This document shows positions 1 through 8,075 of a stretch of 64,000 nt of DNA, piece by piece. A model generated the notes under the pieces. That model was not told the DNA's origin, made no database searches, and saw nothing but the letters and a program-made list of their open reading frames with translations. How positions within the stretch are numbered: position 1 is the first letter of the stretch; every line of letters begins with the position of its first letter. Position numbers and translations under genes: made by a program. Source of the DNA: Halorubrum salinum (GTDB taxonomy: Archaea > Halobacteriota > Halobacteria > Halobacteriales > Haloferacaceae); the NCBI RefSeq assembly GCF_024494575.1, contig NZ_JANHDO010000004.1, positions 214,772 through 278,771 of the forward strand, read 5' to 3'.

Positions 1-2031
1 CGGGCGAGCCTCCCGGTCGCGACCCGGCCGGCGCCGTTCGTCACGCTGCCGCTCGGCGCGACCCGCGAGGCGGTCGTCGGATCGCTGTCGGTCGCGGACG
101 CGCTCGACGGCGAGGCGTCGTTCGACCCGGGGCTGTTGGCGCGGGCGAACCGCGGCGTCCTCTACGTGGACGAGGTGAACCTCCTCGACGACCACCTCGT
201 CGACGTGGTGCTCGACGCGGCCGCCTCCGGCGTGAACACCGTGGAGCGCGACGGCGTCTCGCTGACCCACCCCGCCGAGTTCACGCTTATCGGGACGATG
301 AACCCGGAGGAGGGCGCGCTCAGGCCGCAGCTCCGCGACCGGTTCGACCTCGCCGTCGACGTGACCGGGCTCGACGCGACCGAAGATCGGATGGCGGTGG
401 TCGACCGGGCGCTCGGCCGAGACGCCGGAGCGGCCGCCCGGAGCGGCGGCGACGCGACCCGAGAGAGCGGCGAGGACGACGCGGCGGGCGACAAGGGAGA
501 CGAGACCGGCGCGACGGCCGACGATCCGGCGTTCGGGGATCCCGCCGCAGCGATCGGCGACGCCCGCGGTCGGCTCGGCTCGGTGACGCTCCCAGACTCG
601 TTCCTCCGCGACCTCGTCGAACTGTGTCGCGACGCCGGCGTCGACGGCCACCGGGCGGACATCGCGGCCGCGCGCTGCGCCCGCACCCTCGCCGCGCTGG
701 ACGGTCGCCGTCGCGTGATCGAGGGCGACGTGCGCGAGGCCGCGTCGCTGGCGCTGCCGCACCGCCTGCGTACCGACCCGTTCGAGGAGACCGCCGACGC
801 CGACGAGCTGATCGACGACCACCTCGGGGACGACGGCGACGAACCGGACGCGGGCGAGGGAGACGCCGGCGAGGACGCCGACGGAACGACGGACGGCGAG
901 GCCGGTGAGGGCGGCGAAGCAGCGGACGGCGAGGGGAAAGGCGGCCCGGGCGACCGCGACGGCAGGAGTGAGGGTGGCAGGGGCGACGCGGACGGCGGCG
1001 ACGAAGAAGCGCCGGCCGAGACTGCGGGCGACGAAGGCGAGGACAGCGACGGCGACGCGGACGGCGGGGCACCCGACGGACCGAACCGCGACCCGGACGG
1101 CGGACGCGACCCCGAACCGCCCGAAACGACGGCCGACGAGAGCGGCAGCGGGGCTGACTCCGCGGGCGACGACCCGGATACGGATTCCAGAGACGACCCG
1201 GACGAGTCCGCGGACGACTCCGCGGAGGCGACGCCGCTGGTACCGGGGTCTGACCGGGTCGGCGTCGGCGACGCGGTCGCGCCCGACATCGAGACGCCCG
1301 ACGCCGGAACGACGGCCGGAGGGGACGGCGACGGGCGGTCGAGCGCGGCTCCCTCGACGCGAGGGACCGGTCCGCGGGTCCGAACCGAGCGTGCGCGCTC
1401 CGGCGACCGGGTCGACGCCGGCGCGTCGGTCCGCGCGGCGGCCGAGCGCGGCGGCCGGAGCGTCGAGGAGCGGGACCTCCGGCGGTCCGTCCGCGCCGGC
1501 GACGCCGAGACGCTCGTCTGTTTCGCCGTCGACGCCTCCGCCTCGATGCGCGGCCCGATGCGGGCGGCCAAGGGCGCGGCGATCGACCTGCTCCGCGACT
1601 CCTACGAACACCGCGACGCCGTCGCGCTGGTGGCGTTCGCCGGCGACGACGCCGGCCTCTTGCTCCCGCCGACGGACGACGTGGGGCGGGCGGCGCGCCA
1701 CCTGAAGGAGCTTCCGACGGGCGACCGGACCCCGCTCGCGGCCGGCGTCGACGCCGCGGCCGACGCGATCGCGCGCGCCGACGCCGACGCGTCGCTCGCG
1801 GTCGTCGTCACCGACGGCGGCGCGAACGCCTCGGAGCGGCCGACCGCGGCCGTCCGGGAGGCCGGCGGGCGACTCCGCGAGGCCGGCGACCGAACGCTCG
1901 TCGTCGACGCGGGCGACGCCGGTGGCGTCGTCCCGACGCTCCTCGATTCGACGGGGGGCGAGCGCGTCCCGCTGTCGTCGCTGTCGGCGGAGCGGGTCGA
2001 GCGGGAACTCGGTGGAACGGCCGGAAAATAG
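1..2031 (+). CDS. chlID: ChlI/ChlD-type magnesium/cobalt chelatase subunit (AAA+ plus VWA), 5'-truncated
   Basis: The frame is open from base 1, so the N-terminus with the Walker A loop lies outside the window. What remains is the end of a ChlI-type AAA+ domain: Walker B ([10 protein letters not shown], about nt 166-195), sensor 1 (IGTMNPEEG) and an arginine-finger segment ([10 protein letters not shown]). About 150 residues of very acidic Gly/Asp/Glu linker follow (about nt 800-1250). A ChlD-type VWA domain closes the protein, with the MIDAS motif DASAS (nt 1531-1545) and a downstream TDGG. This I-D fusion is the usual haloarchaeal form and would power metal insertion by a CobN/ChlH-type large subunit. 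Cobalt is the likely metal, because a cobalamin cluster adjoins and there is no sign of chlorophyll synthesis. The gene converges on the beta-propeller gene. Confidence 0.88.
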   Translation, partial: RASLPVATRPAPFVTLPLGATREAVVGSLSVADALDGEASFDPGLLARANRGVLYVDEVNLLDDHLVDVVLDAAASGVNTVERDGVSLTHPAEFTLIGTMNPEEGALRPQLRDRFDLAVDVTGLDATEDRMAVVDRALGRDAGAAARSGGDATRESGEDDAAGDKGDETGATADDPAFGDPAAAIGDARGRLGSVTLPDSFLRDLVELCRDAGVDGHRADIAAARCARTLAALDGRRRVIEGDVREAASLALPHRLRTDPFEETADADELIDDHLGDDGDEPDAGEGDAGEDADGTTDGEAGEGGEAADGEGKGGPGDRDGRSEGGRGDADGGDEEAPAETAGDEGEDSDGDADGGAPDGPNRDPDGGRDPEPPETTADESGSGADSAGDDPDTDSRDDPDESADDSAEATPLVPGSDRVGVGDAVAPDIETPDAGTTAGGDGDGRSSAAPSTRGTGPRVRTERARSGDRVDAGASVRAAAERGGRSVEERDLRRSVRAGDAETLVCFAVDASASMRGPMRAAKGAAIDLLRDSYEHRDAVALVAFAGDDAGLLLPPTDDVGRAARHLKELPTGDRTPLAAGVDAAADAIARADADASLAVVVTDGGANASERPTAAVREAGGRLREAGDRTLVVDAGDAGGVVPTLLDSTGGERVPLSSLSAERVERELGGTAGK

Positions 2032-2073
2032 CACGGAGCTAGGTGCCGGGAGCGGCCCGGTGGCTTCGAGGAG

Positions 2074-3561
2074 TCACCGCCGCCAGCGGTGGACCTGATA
2101 CGCGCCGCGTTCGTCGCCGTCGCCGTCGTGGTACGCGACCGGCTCCTCGACCGCCGCGACCGCCTCGTCGGTCAGCGCGACCGCGGTCGCGACGCCGTCG
2201 GTGTCCGCGGCCGACACCGCACCGGTTCCGAGGTCGAACAGGCGTACCCCGTGAACCGACGGGTCGCGGTCCCGGAAGTGCTGTGCCGCCGGCACCGCCA
2301 GCGCGTCGTCGGTCCCCGCGACGTGGTGCGCGAAGCCGCCCACGTCGGCGCGCCAGCGCTCCGTGCCCGCGAGGTCGACGCCGACGGCGGTGTGTTCGGC
2401 GGGGTGGCGTGCGGCCGTCTCGCGGCCCTCCTCGGGGAAGGTGTTGCCGACGACGAACGCGACGCCAGCGGGGCCGGCGTGGACGTGGTTGGGGTAGGCG
2501 TACACCCGGTCCGTCGGCGCGTCGGCGTCCGCGTCGCCGCCGTCGCGCGCCCGATCGACGGGCGTGCCGAGGTCGACCGACGCCCGGACCGTCCCGTCGC
2601 GGTCGAGCAGATAGCCGCGGTAGTCGGCGTGACTCGCGACCGCGTAGCCGCCCGGGGTGAGCGCCACGTCGCCGACGGGCCGGGCCGCGTCCGGATCGCC
2701 GCGCTCGCCGCCGGCGTCGGGCGCGCGGCGCGGGTCCCACCGCAGGCGGACCTCGCCCGTCTCGGGGTCGAGCGCGACCAGCCCGTCGTCGTGGGCGTCG
2801 GGTTCGGGACAGCGGTTGTACGCGACCGCGACCCGGTCGCCGTCGGCCGCCACCGCGATCGGAGAGGCGGCGGCCGCGTACCGCCACGCGACGGTCCCGT
2901 CCGGGTCGATCGCGTAGACGACGCTCTCGAAGCGGCGGGCGGTCGCGTCGCCCTCGGTCTCTCGACGCTCGTACCGTCGCGCGGCGGCGTACCCCCGGTC
3001 GCCGTGCGTCTCGATCGCGGCGACGAACGGGTACCAGAAGCGCGTCTCCTTCGCGGGCGGCCCCACGTCGTCCGCCGTCGACAGCCGCCAGCGCTCGTCG
3101 CCGTCTGCGTCGACGAGGCGGACGAACCCGTGCTCCCCCCGAGTGCCGACGAGAACTCCGTCGTCGAACGGCGTCAGCGCGACGACCGGCTCGTCGCCGG
3201 AGAGCCGCCAGCGCTCGGGGGCGAACTCGCCGGCGGTGTCGTCCTCGGCGGGGTGGCGGAGCGCGTCGCTCTCGCCGCGACCGGCGTCGTCGTCACGCTC
3301 GAACGCCCGGAGGTCCCCGTCGGCGGTGCCGACGACGACCGCCTCGTCGGTCAGCGCGACCGCGGAGCGGCGTCCCCGCTGACGCGAGCCGCCGGGATCG
3401 ATCTCGCCCAGCGAAGCGACGGCGTGGGCGGAAAGCGCGGGGTCGATCCGCGGGGGATCGGTCGTCGAGGGATCGGTCGTCGAGGCGTCGGTCCGCGAGT
3501 CGGCGGTCGTTCCGGGGTCGTCACCGTCGCCCTCGCCCTCACTCCTCGACGGGGAAGGCAT
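2074..3561 (-). CDS. PQQ-like beta-propeller protein of the cobalamin cluster
   Basis: About 495 residues with repeated WD/PQQ-like blades. Typical blades read AVVVGTADGDLRAF, DDGVLVGTRGEHGFVRLVD and AYNRCPEPD...GLVALDPETGEVRLRW. There is no signal peptide or membrane segment, so it is probably cytoplasmic, unlike most PQQ-repeat enzymes. The ATG at 3561 was chosen because it overlaps the end of the upstream DUF3209 gene by 23 bases, and the acidic halophilic N-terminus starts there; the frame upstream is Ser/Thr/Pro-rich and looks like a shadow. It is the last gene of the - strand cobalamin run and converges on chlID. Function is unknown. A scaffold or cofactor-sensing role is only a guess. 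Confidence 0.8.
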   Translation of the reverse strand: MPSPSRSEGEGDGDDPGTTADSRTDASTTDPSTTDPPRIDPALSAHAVASLGEIDPGGSRQRGRRSAVALTDEAVVVGTADGDLRAFERDDDAGRGESDALRHPAEDDTAGEFAPERWRLSGDEPVVALTPFDDGVLVGTRGEHGFVRLVDADGDERWRLSTADDVGPPAKETRFWYPFVAAIETHGDRGYAAARRYERRETEGDATARRFESVVYAIDPDGTVAWRYAAAASPIAVAADGDRVAVAYNRCPEPDAHDDGLVALDPETGEVRLRWDPRRAPDAGGERGDPDAARPVGDVALTPGGYAVASHADYRGYLLDRDGTVRASVDLGTPVDRARDGGDADADAPTDRVYAYPNHVHAGPAGVAFVVGNTFPEEGRETAARHPAEHTAVGVDLAGTERWRADVGGFAHHVAGTDDALAVPAAQHFRDRDPSVHGVRLFDLGTGAVSAADTDGVATAVALTDEAVAAVEEPVAYHDGDGDERGAYQVHRWRR

Positions 3562-3910
3562 CGTGGAGGTCGTGGTGGGTCTCGCCGAGCCCGTCGAGCA
3601 GGTCGTCGCCGTGGGTCGCGAGGCGGGCGAGGCTCCGCTCCGCGTCGCGGACGGCGACGAGCCGGCCGCGGACGTAGTCGGCCTCGGGGTCATCAGCGTC
3701 GAGCGTCGCGACCTCCTCCTCCAAGTCGACGAGCGCGGCGTCGAGGTGGCGACGGAGCGTGTCGAGCGTCTCGGCGGTCGCGAGCCCCTCGATGGGGCCC
3801 GCGAGCTCGCCGTCCAGTTCCTTCTCGGCGTGCTCGCGCGCGGCGCGGTCGTCGGTGCCGAGGACGTTCATTAAGCCGAGTCGTAGCGCTTCGAGTTCGT
3901 GGCAGCTCAT
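3539..3910 (-). CDS. DUF3209 family protein
   Basis: A 123-residue acidic, mainly helical protein beginning MSCHELEALRLGLMNVLG, which I recognise as the DUF3209 family carried in haloarchaeal cobalamin clusters. It has no membrane segment and only one cysteine (Cys3). It starts one base after the cbiX stop region and overlaps the beta-propeller gene, so it is clearly in the same transcription unit. The biochemical role is not known. Position between cbiX and the chelatase partner suggests a link to cobalt insertion or corrin-ring synthesis, by context only. Confidence 0.85.
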   Translation of the reverse strand: MSCHELEALRLGLMNVLGTDDRAAREHAEKELDGELAGPIEGLATAETLDTLRRHLDAALVDLEEEVATLDADDPEADYVRGRLVAVRDAERSLARLATHGDDLLDGLGETHHDLHDAFPVEE

Positions 3911-3911
3911 G

Positions 3912-5141
3912 TTACTGTAGGGTGTCGTGGACGAGATCGGAGACGATGCGCTCGCGGTCGAGGTGCGAGGAGACGATGCGGTCCGCGTCGGACTCGTCGA
4001 CGCCGCCGTACCAGACGCCGTCGGGATAGACGGCCACCATCGGGCCGTCGCCGCACTGGTCGAGACAGGAGGTCCGCGTGACGCGCGCGTCGCAGGCGTC
4101 GGAGTCGCGGACGGCCTGCCGGAGCCGCTCCAACACCGCGGGAGACCCGGCGGCCGCGCAGGTCTGGTTCGTGCAGACGGCGACGTGGTTCGCGGGCGCG
4201 TCGTGGGCGTGCGGGTCGTCGTCGACGTCCTCGCGGTCGGCGTGGGCCGCGCTGTGGGTCATCGCGCGCAGCATGGCGCGAGCGCCCCCCTCGTCGGCCT
4301 CGTACCCGTCGAGTTCGACCTTGTACTTGCAGGTGTCACAGGACATCTCGACGCTCCCGGTCCGGGCCTCCTGCCAGCGGTCCGCGAGCACGTCGAGCAG
4401 CCGCGGGTCCGTCCCGAGGGGCTCGCCCGGGGCCGCGTCGACGTAGGGGTACTCGGCGTCGAACGACTCCGCGCCCTCCTTGATCCGGCCCGTGAGCACG
4501 CCGTCGCCGAGCATGTACGGCACCACGACGACCGCGTCCGGCCGCCCGCGAGCGACGCGGTGGAGCGTCTCGTCGAGCGTCGGGTCGGTGACGCCGATGA
4601 ACGTGGCGCGCGCGTCGGCGAACTCGCGGCCCTCGTACAGCAGCCGCGCGAGCTTGTGCACGTCGGCGTTGGCGTCGGGGTCGGAGGAGCCGCGGGCGCA
4701 CAGCACGACCACCACCTCGTCGTCGGCGCGGTCGACGCCCAGCTCGCGCTCGACGGCCGCAGCGCGGTCGTCGAGCAGGTCGAGCAGCGCGGAGTGGACG
4801 CCGAGGTGCGAGCCGTTGCGGATCTCTAGGTCGGGGTGGTCGGCCCGCGCCCGTTTCACCGCGAGGGGCACGTCGTTCTTGACGTGGCTCGCCGCGAAAA
4901 GCGAGAGGTGGACGACCGAGACGCGCGAGACGCTCCCCGCGAGCCCCGCGATCGCCTCGTCGATGGCGGGCGAGGCGAGTTCGAGAAACGCGGCGTCGAC
5001 CGGGATCCCGAGCCGCGACTCGAGGTCGGCCGCGAGCGTCCGCACCTGCTCGTTCGACTTCTCGCGGCGCGAGCCGTGCCCGACGAGCAGCACCGCCTCG
5101 TCCGAGAGCGCGGCCGGCGTCGGGGCGGTCTCGCTGCTCAC
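3912..5141 (-). CDS. cbiX: Sirohydrochlorin cobaltochelatase CbiX, long form with C-terminal 2Fe-2S domain
   Basis: 409 residues. Inserts Co2+ into sirohydrochlorin, the entry step of the anaerobic (early cobalt) cobalamin route. Conserved chelatase histidines are seen at His22 (VGHGSRREK) and His86 (FAASHVKNDVP), with the second half of the fold carrying VVVPYMLGDGVLTGRIKEG. A CDTC motif follows near residue 275. The C-terminal ~90 residues form a thioredoxin-like [2Fe-2S] ferredoxin domain (VCTNQTC early, CLDQC late), as in other long CbiX proteins. The GTG at 5141 is supported by its 4-base GTGA overlap with the upstream gene. Confidence 0.95.
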   Translation of the reverse strand: MSSETAPTPAALSDEAVLLVGHGSRREKSNEQVRTLAADLESRLGIPVDAAFLELASPAIDEAIAGLAGSVSRVSVVHLSLFAASHVKNDVPLAVKRARADHPDLEIRNGSHLGVHSALLDLLDDRAAAVERELGVDRADDEVVVVLCARGSSDPDANADVHKLARLLYEGREFADARATFIGVTDPTLDETLHRVARGRPDAVVVVPYMLGDGVLTGRIKEGAESFDAEYPYVDAAPGEPLGTDPRLLDVLADRWQEARTGSVEMSCDTCKYKVELDGYEADEGGARAMLRAMTHSAAHADREDVDDDPHAHDAPANHVAVCTNQTCAAAGSPAVLERLRQAVRDSDACDARVTRTSCLDQCGDGPMVAVYPDGVWYGGVDESDADRIVSSHLDRERIVSDLVHDTLQ

Positions 5142-5884
5142 GCGCGCTCCCCCTCGCCGACGCGCTCGACGCTCTTTTCGGTCTTGGTCCGCCGCTGCGG
5201 CGCGAACAGTCCGGACTCCCCGCTCCCCTCGTAGAGCCACTCGCCGAGGGCCGGGCCGACGTCGTCGTCGACGCCGAACCAGTACCCGCCCGACGACGAC
5301 TCGTTCAGATCGCCGTAGGGGGCGTCGACCGGCGCGGCGTCGAGGTGCGCCCTGACGGTCGCGAGCAGCGCCTCGTCGTCGTGGACGACGGAGATGCCGA
5401 CGGCGTTCGCGTCCGACTTGTAACACACCGTCCCGCAGCCCTCGATCAGCCCGCGGAGGAGCTGGCGGCGGTGGTCGGCGAGCGCCGAGAAGCGGTAGCC
5501 GCCGTCGGGGATGTCCGAGGCGTCGTCGGCGTCACCGCCGGAGTCGACCCCGCCGGTCGGGAGTCCGAACGCCGCGGCCGCCCGCCGGGCAGCGGGCGTC
5601 TCGACGGCGACGACGTACTCGTCGCTCGTGCGGGTCACGTCGGTGTCGTGGGCGTACTCGCGTTCGGTCACCTCGCGCTCGCGGTCCACGTCTCGCGCGC
5701 CGAACAGCGCCGCGACCCGCTCCGCCGCCGGCGCGCCGCCGACCCGAACGCGCACCTCGTCTCCGTCGATCGCGCCGTCGGCGGCCACGCGGCCCCACAG
5801 GTACGCGGCCTCGGGCGTCGAAGCGAGGAGATCGTCCGGAGCCGTCGGCAGCGGGGCGTCGGTCCAGTCCGCGCGCCCGCTCAT
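5138..5884 (-). CDS. LAGLIDADG-like protein in the cobalamin operon
   Basis: 248 residues. Two segments match the two LAGLIDADG motifs of homing endonucleases: AYLWGRVAADG (residues 27-37, Asp36 kept) followed by VRVRVGG...RVAALFGA, and LLRGLIEGCG (142-151) followed by TVCYKSDANAVGISVVHDD. In the second motif the catalytic Asp position is Cys150, so nuclease activity is doubtful. Flanking genes overlap by ATGA (ferredoxin, upstream) and GTGA (cbiX, downstream), so it is an integral operon member and not an inserted mobile gene. I know related proteins only as hypothetical cobalamin-cluster proteins. A domesticated nucleic-acid-binding or structural role is inference. Confidence 0.75.
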   Translation of the reverse strand: MSGRADWTDAPLPTAPDDLLASTPEAAYLWGRVAADGAIDGDEVRVRVGGAPAAERVAALFGARDVDREREVTEREYAHDTDVTRTSDEYVVAVETPAARRAAAAFGLPTGGVDSGGDADDASDIPDGGYRFSALADHRRQLLRGLIEGCGTVCYKSDANAVGISVVHDDEALLATVRAHLDAAPVDAPYGDLNESSSGGYWFGVDDDVGPALGEWLYEGSGESGLFAPQRRTKTEKSVERVGEGERA

Positions 5885-6135
5885 TCGCCGTCCCCCTCCG
5901 CGACCGTGATCGCGTCGAGCGGGCACGCCGCGGCCGCCTGCTCGGCGTCCGCGATCCGGTCGTCGGCGAACGTCGCCCTCACGCTCGCTGCCGTCCGCTC
6001 GACCGACTCGGCGTCGTCGGCGTCGATCCCCGCGAGCCCCTCGTCGTCCTCCACGAACCGGGGGTCGCGGACGAGGCACGCGAACACGCCGTCGCAGGCG
6101 TCGCGGTCGACCGTCACCGTGTAGCGTTCGCTCAT
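5881..6135 (-). CDS. Small ferredoxin (3Fe-4S type)
   Basis: 84 residues, very acidic. Cysteines at 14, 20 and 71 in the pattern C-x5-C ... CP resemble small [3Fe-4S] or atypical [4Fe-4S] ferredoxins (ACDGVFAC and ACPLDAI). It lies between cbiH1, one base upstream, and the LAGLIDADG-like gene, with which it shares an ATGA overlap. Electron supply to a corrin-ring step, such as the ring contraction or CbiX redox chemistry, is a reasonable inference from the operon. The exact partner is not shown by the sequence. Confidence 0.88.
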   Translation of the reverse strand: MSERYTVTVDRDACDGVFACLVRDPRFVEDDEGLAGIDADDAESVERTAASVRATFADDRIADAEQAAAACPLDAITVAEGDGE

Positions 6136-6136
6136 C

Positions 6137-7171
6137 TCAGTAGTCGTACTTGCTCTCGTAGCCGCGTGGGGTGACCATCCGGCCGTCCCACACGTAGGTG
6201 TCCTCGTTGCCGACGACGACGGTCGTCGTCATGTCCACGAGGTCGGTCTCGCCGTACGCCTCCAGCTCGCCGAGCGTCGTGATCTCCGTGGCCTCGTCGT
6301 CGCGGCCGGCCCCGTGGACGATGCCGACGGGCGTGTCGTCGTCGCGGTGCTCCCGCAGGATCTCGCAGGCCGTCTCCCAGTTCTCGCGGCGCTTGCGGCT
6401 CCACGGGTTGTAGATGGTGATCGTGAACCCCTCGCCGGCGACGGCGTGGAGCCGGGACTCGATCTCCTCCATGGGCGTGAGGTGGTCGGACAGCGACACC
6501 GACACGGAGTCGTTCACGAGCGGCGCGCCCAGCCGGGCCCCGCAGGACTGCGCGGCGGGGACGCCGGGGACGACCTCGAAGTCGACCATCGAGGCGGTCG
6601 CGCCCTTCGATTCGAGGATCTCCAGTGCGAGCCCCGAGAGCGCGTAGACGTTGGGGTCGCCGGAGCCGACGATCGCCACGTCGTTGCCGGCGAGCGCGCG
6701 GTCGATCGCCTCCTCGGTGCGCGAGACCTCGCCGCACATCGGCGTGTCGTACAGCTCGTCTGCCCCCTCCGTGATCTCGTCCGGGATGAGGTCGATGTAA
6801 GTGGTGTAGCCGACGATGTGCTCGGCGTCCGACAGCGCCGCCTTCGCCCGCGCGGTCATCCCCTCTGCGTGGCCGGGACCGAGCCCGACCGCGACGAGCC
6901 GCCCGGGGTCGGCGTCGAACTCGTCGACGGTCGCCGCCACTTTCTCTTTCGTGTCGCTCGACGCGCCGCCGCCGCAGGCGCTCGCCCCGCTCGCGTCGGC
7001 GTCGTCGCCCGCGGGAGTCGACGACGCCCCGCACGCCGATTCCGACGAGCCGGCGGAAGAGCCGGCCTCCGCGGCCGCCCCGCCGTCGGTCTGTGCGCCG
7101 CACGCGCTCGTCTCGGTGTCGTCCGTGCTGTCCTCCTCGTCCGTCGAACCGCCGCAGGTGGTGTCGCTCAT
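6137..7171 (-). CDS. cbiH1: Cobalt-precorrin-3B C17-methyltransferase CbiH, copy 1, with Cys-rich N-terminal tail
   Basis: 344 residues. SAM-dependent C17 methylation and ring contraction. The tetrapyrrole methylase fold is seen from about residue 85: VAVGLGPGHAEGMT (SAM loop 1), VGSGDPNVYALSG, EVVPGVPAAQSCGARLGAPL, TIYNPWSRKRRENW and VVVGNEDTYVWDGRMVTPRGY. The first ~78 residues are an acidic Gly/Ser/Ala tail with four separate Cys-Gly pairs (TTCGG, SACGA twice, SACGG), not part of the family fold. The ATG at 7171 precedes this tail and follows cbiH2 by 16 bases. It is a paralogue of the next gene. Which one does the ring contraction is not known from sequence. Confidence 0.93.
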   Translation of the reverse strand: MSDTTCGGSTDEEDSTDDTETSACGAQTDGGAAAEAGSSAGSSESACGASSTPAGDDADASGASACGGGASSDTKEKVAATVDEFDADPGRLVAVGLGPGHAEGMTARAKAALSDAEHIVGYTTYIDLIPDEITEGADELYDTPMCGEVSRTEEAIDRALAGNDVAIVGSGDPNVYALSGLALEILESKGATASMVDFEVVPGVPAAQSCGARLGAPLVNDSVSVSLSDHLTPMEEIESRLHAVAGEGFTITIYNPWSRKRRENWETACEILREHRDDDTPVGIVHGAGRDDEATEITTLGELEAYGETDLVDMTTTVVVGNEDTYVWDGRMVTPRGYESKYDY

Positions 7172-7187
7172 TGTGTTGATATGGTCG

Positions 7188-8075
7188 CTAGAAGTCCTCC
7201 ACGTCACGCCCGCCGCGCGGGGTGACGAGGTAGTCGCGGTAGTCGTTCTCCCAGACCTCGGTCTCGTGGGTGCCGACGAGGATGGAGGTGCCCATCCCGC
7301 CGACCTCCTCGTCGTGCTCGGTCGCCTCGCCGAGCGTCGTCAGGGTGTACGTCTCGCCGTCGACGTTGCGGCCGGCGTCGCCGCGGCCGGCGTCGTTGAC
7401 GATGGCGACGGGCACGTCGTCGTGGCGCGCCTCGCGGATCGCCTCGATCGCGCGCTCGTAGTCGCGCCAGCAGTTGTACAAGACGATCACGAAGTCGGCG
7501 GTCGCCGCGGCGTGGAGCTTCTCCTCTATCTCCGCCCAGCCGCGCCACTTGTCCGACAGCGAGACCGTACAGAAGTCGTTCGACAGCGGCGCGCCGAGCG
7601 TCGCCGCGAGGCTCAGCCCCGCGGTGACGCCGGGGACGATCTCGATCGGCACGTCCGTCGCCGCCTCCGCCTCGGCCATCGTGAACAGCAGGTCAGACTT
7701 GCCGTACACGTTCGGGTCGCCGCCGGAGACGTGCGCCACGTCCTGCCCGTCGCGGACGCGCTCGAACGCCTCGCGGGCCAGCTCGACCTGCTTGCCCATC
7801 GACGAGCGGACCAGCTCCTGGTCGGCCTCCGCCTGCTCGTCTTCCGGCGGGAGCGTCCCGTCGTCGCGCAGAAACGCCTGATACAGGTTCGAGGCGATCA
7901 CGCAGTCGGCCGTCTCGATGACGCGCCGGGCGCGCTCGGTCATCTCGCCCGGCAGCCCCGGGCCGATGCCGACGACGTACAGCGTGCCGTACCCCTCCGG
8001 CGCGTCGTCAGCGGGGTCGCCGCCGGCGGCCGAACGCGAGTCGGGGAGCACACCACCCGTCCCGTCGTCGCTCAT
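7188..8075 (-). CDS. cbiH2: Cobalt-precorrin-3B C17-methyltransferase CbiH, copy 2
   Basis: 295 residues, standard length for the family. Motifs: YVVGIGPGLPGEMTERARR, HVSGGDPNVYGKSDLL, EIVPGVTAGLSLAATLGAPL, VIVLYNCWRDYERAIE and SILVGTHETEVWENDY...LVTPRGGRD. It lacks the Cys-rich tail of copy 1. The start overlaps the cbiG stop by ATGA. Two adjacent CbiH paralogues are typical of haloarchaeal clusters. Functional division between them is unknown, and one may have taken over another methylation. Confidence 0.93.
   Translation of the reverse strand: MSDDGTGGVLPDSRSAAGGDPADDAPEGYGTLYVVGIGPGLPGEMTERARRVIETADCVIASNLYQAFLRDDGTLPPEDEQAEADQELVRSSMGKQVELAREAFERVRDGQDVAHVSGGDPNVYGKSDLLFTMAEAEAATDVPIEIVPGVTAGLSLAATLGAPLSNDFCTVSLSDKWRGWAEIEEKLHAAATADFVIVLYNCWRDYERAIEAIREARHDDVPVAIVNDAGRGDAGRNVDGETYTLTTLGEATEHDEEVGGMGTSILVGTHETEVWENDYRDYLVTPRGGRDVEDF

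Noticed and set aside
162..1571. A long Ser/Pro/Arg-rich frame antisense to chlID
   Set aside because: Composition mirrors the acidic linker of the + strand protein. No domain seen.
2089..4029. A 646-residue frame on the + strand opposite the propeller, DUF3209 and cbiX genes
   Set aside because: It is a GC-driven antisense shadow: no family motifs and an Arg/Val-rich composition, while the - strand frames have clear domains.
5138..5884. The LAGLIDADG-like gene as an active mobile intron or intein
   Set aside because: It is a free-standing coupled gene, no host gene is interrupted, and the second catalytic Asp is replaced by Cys.
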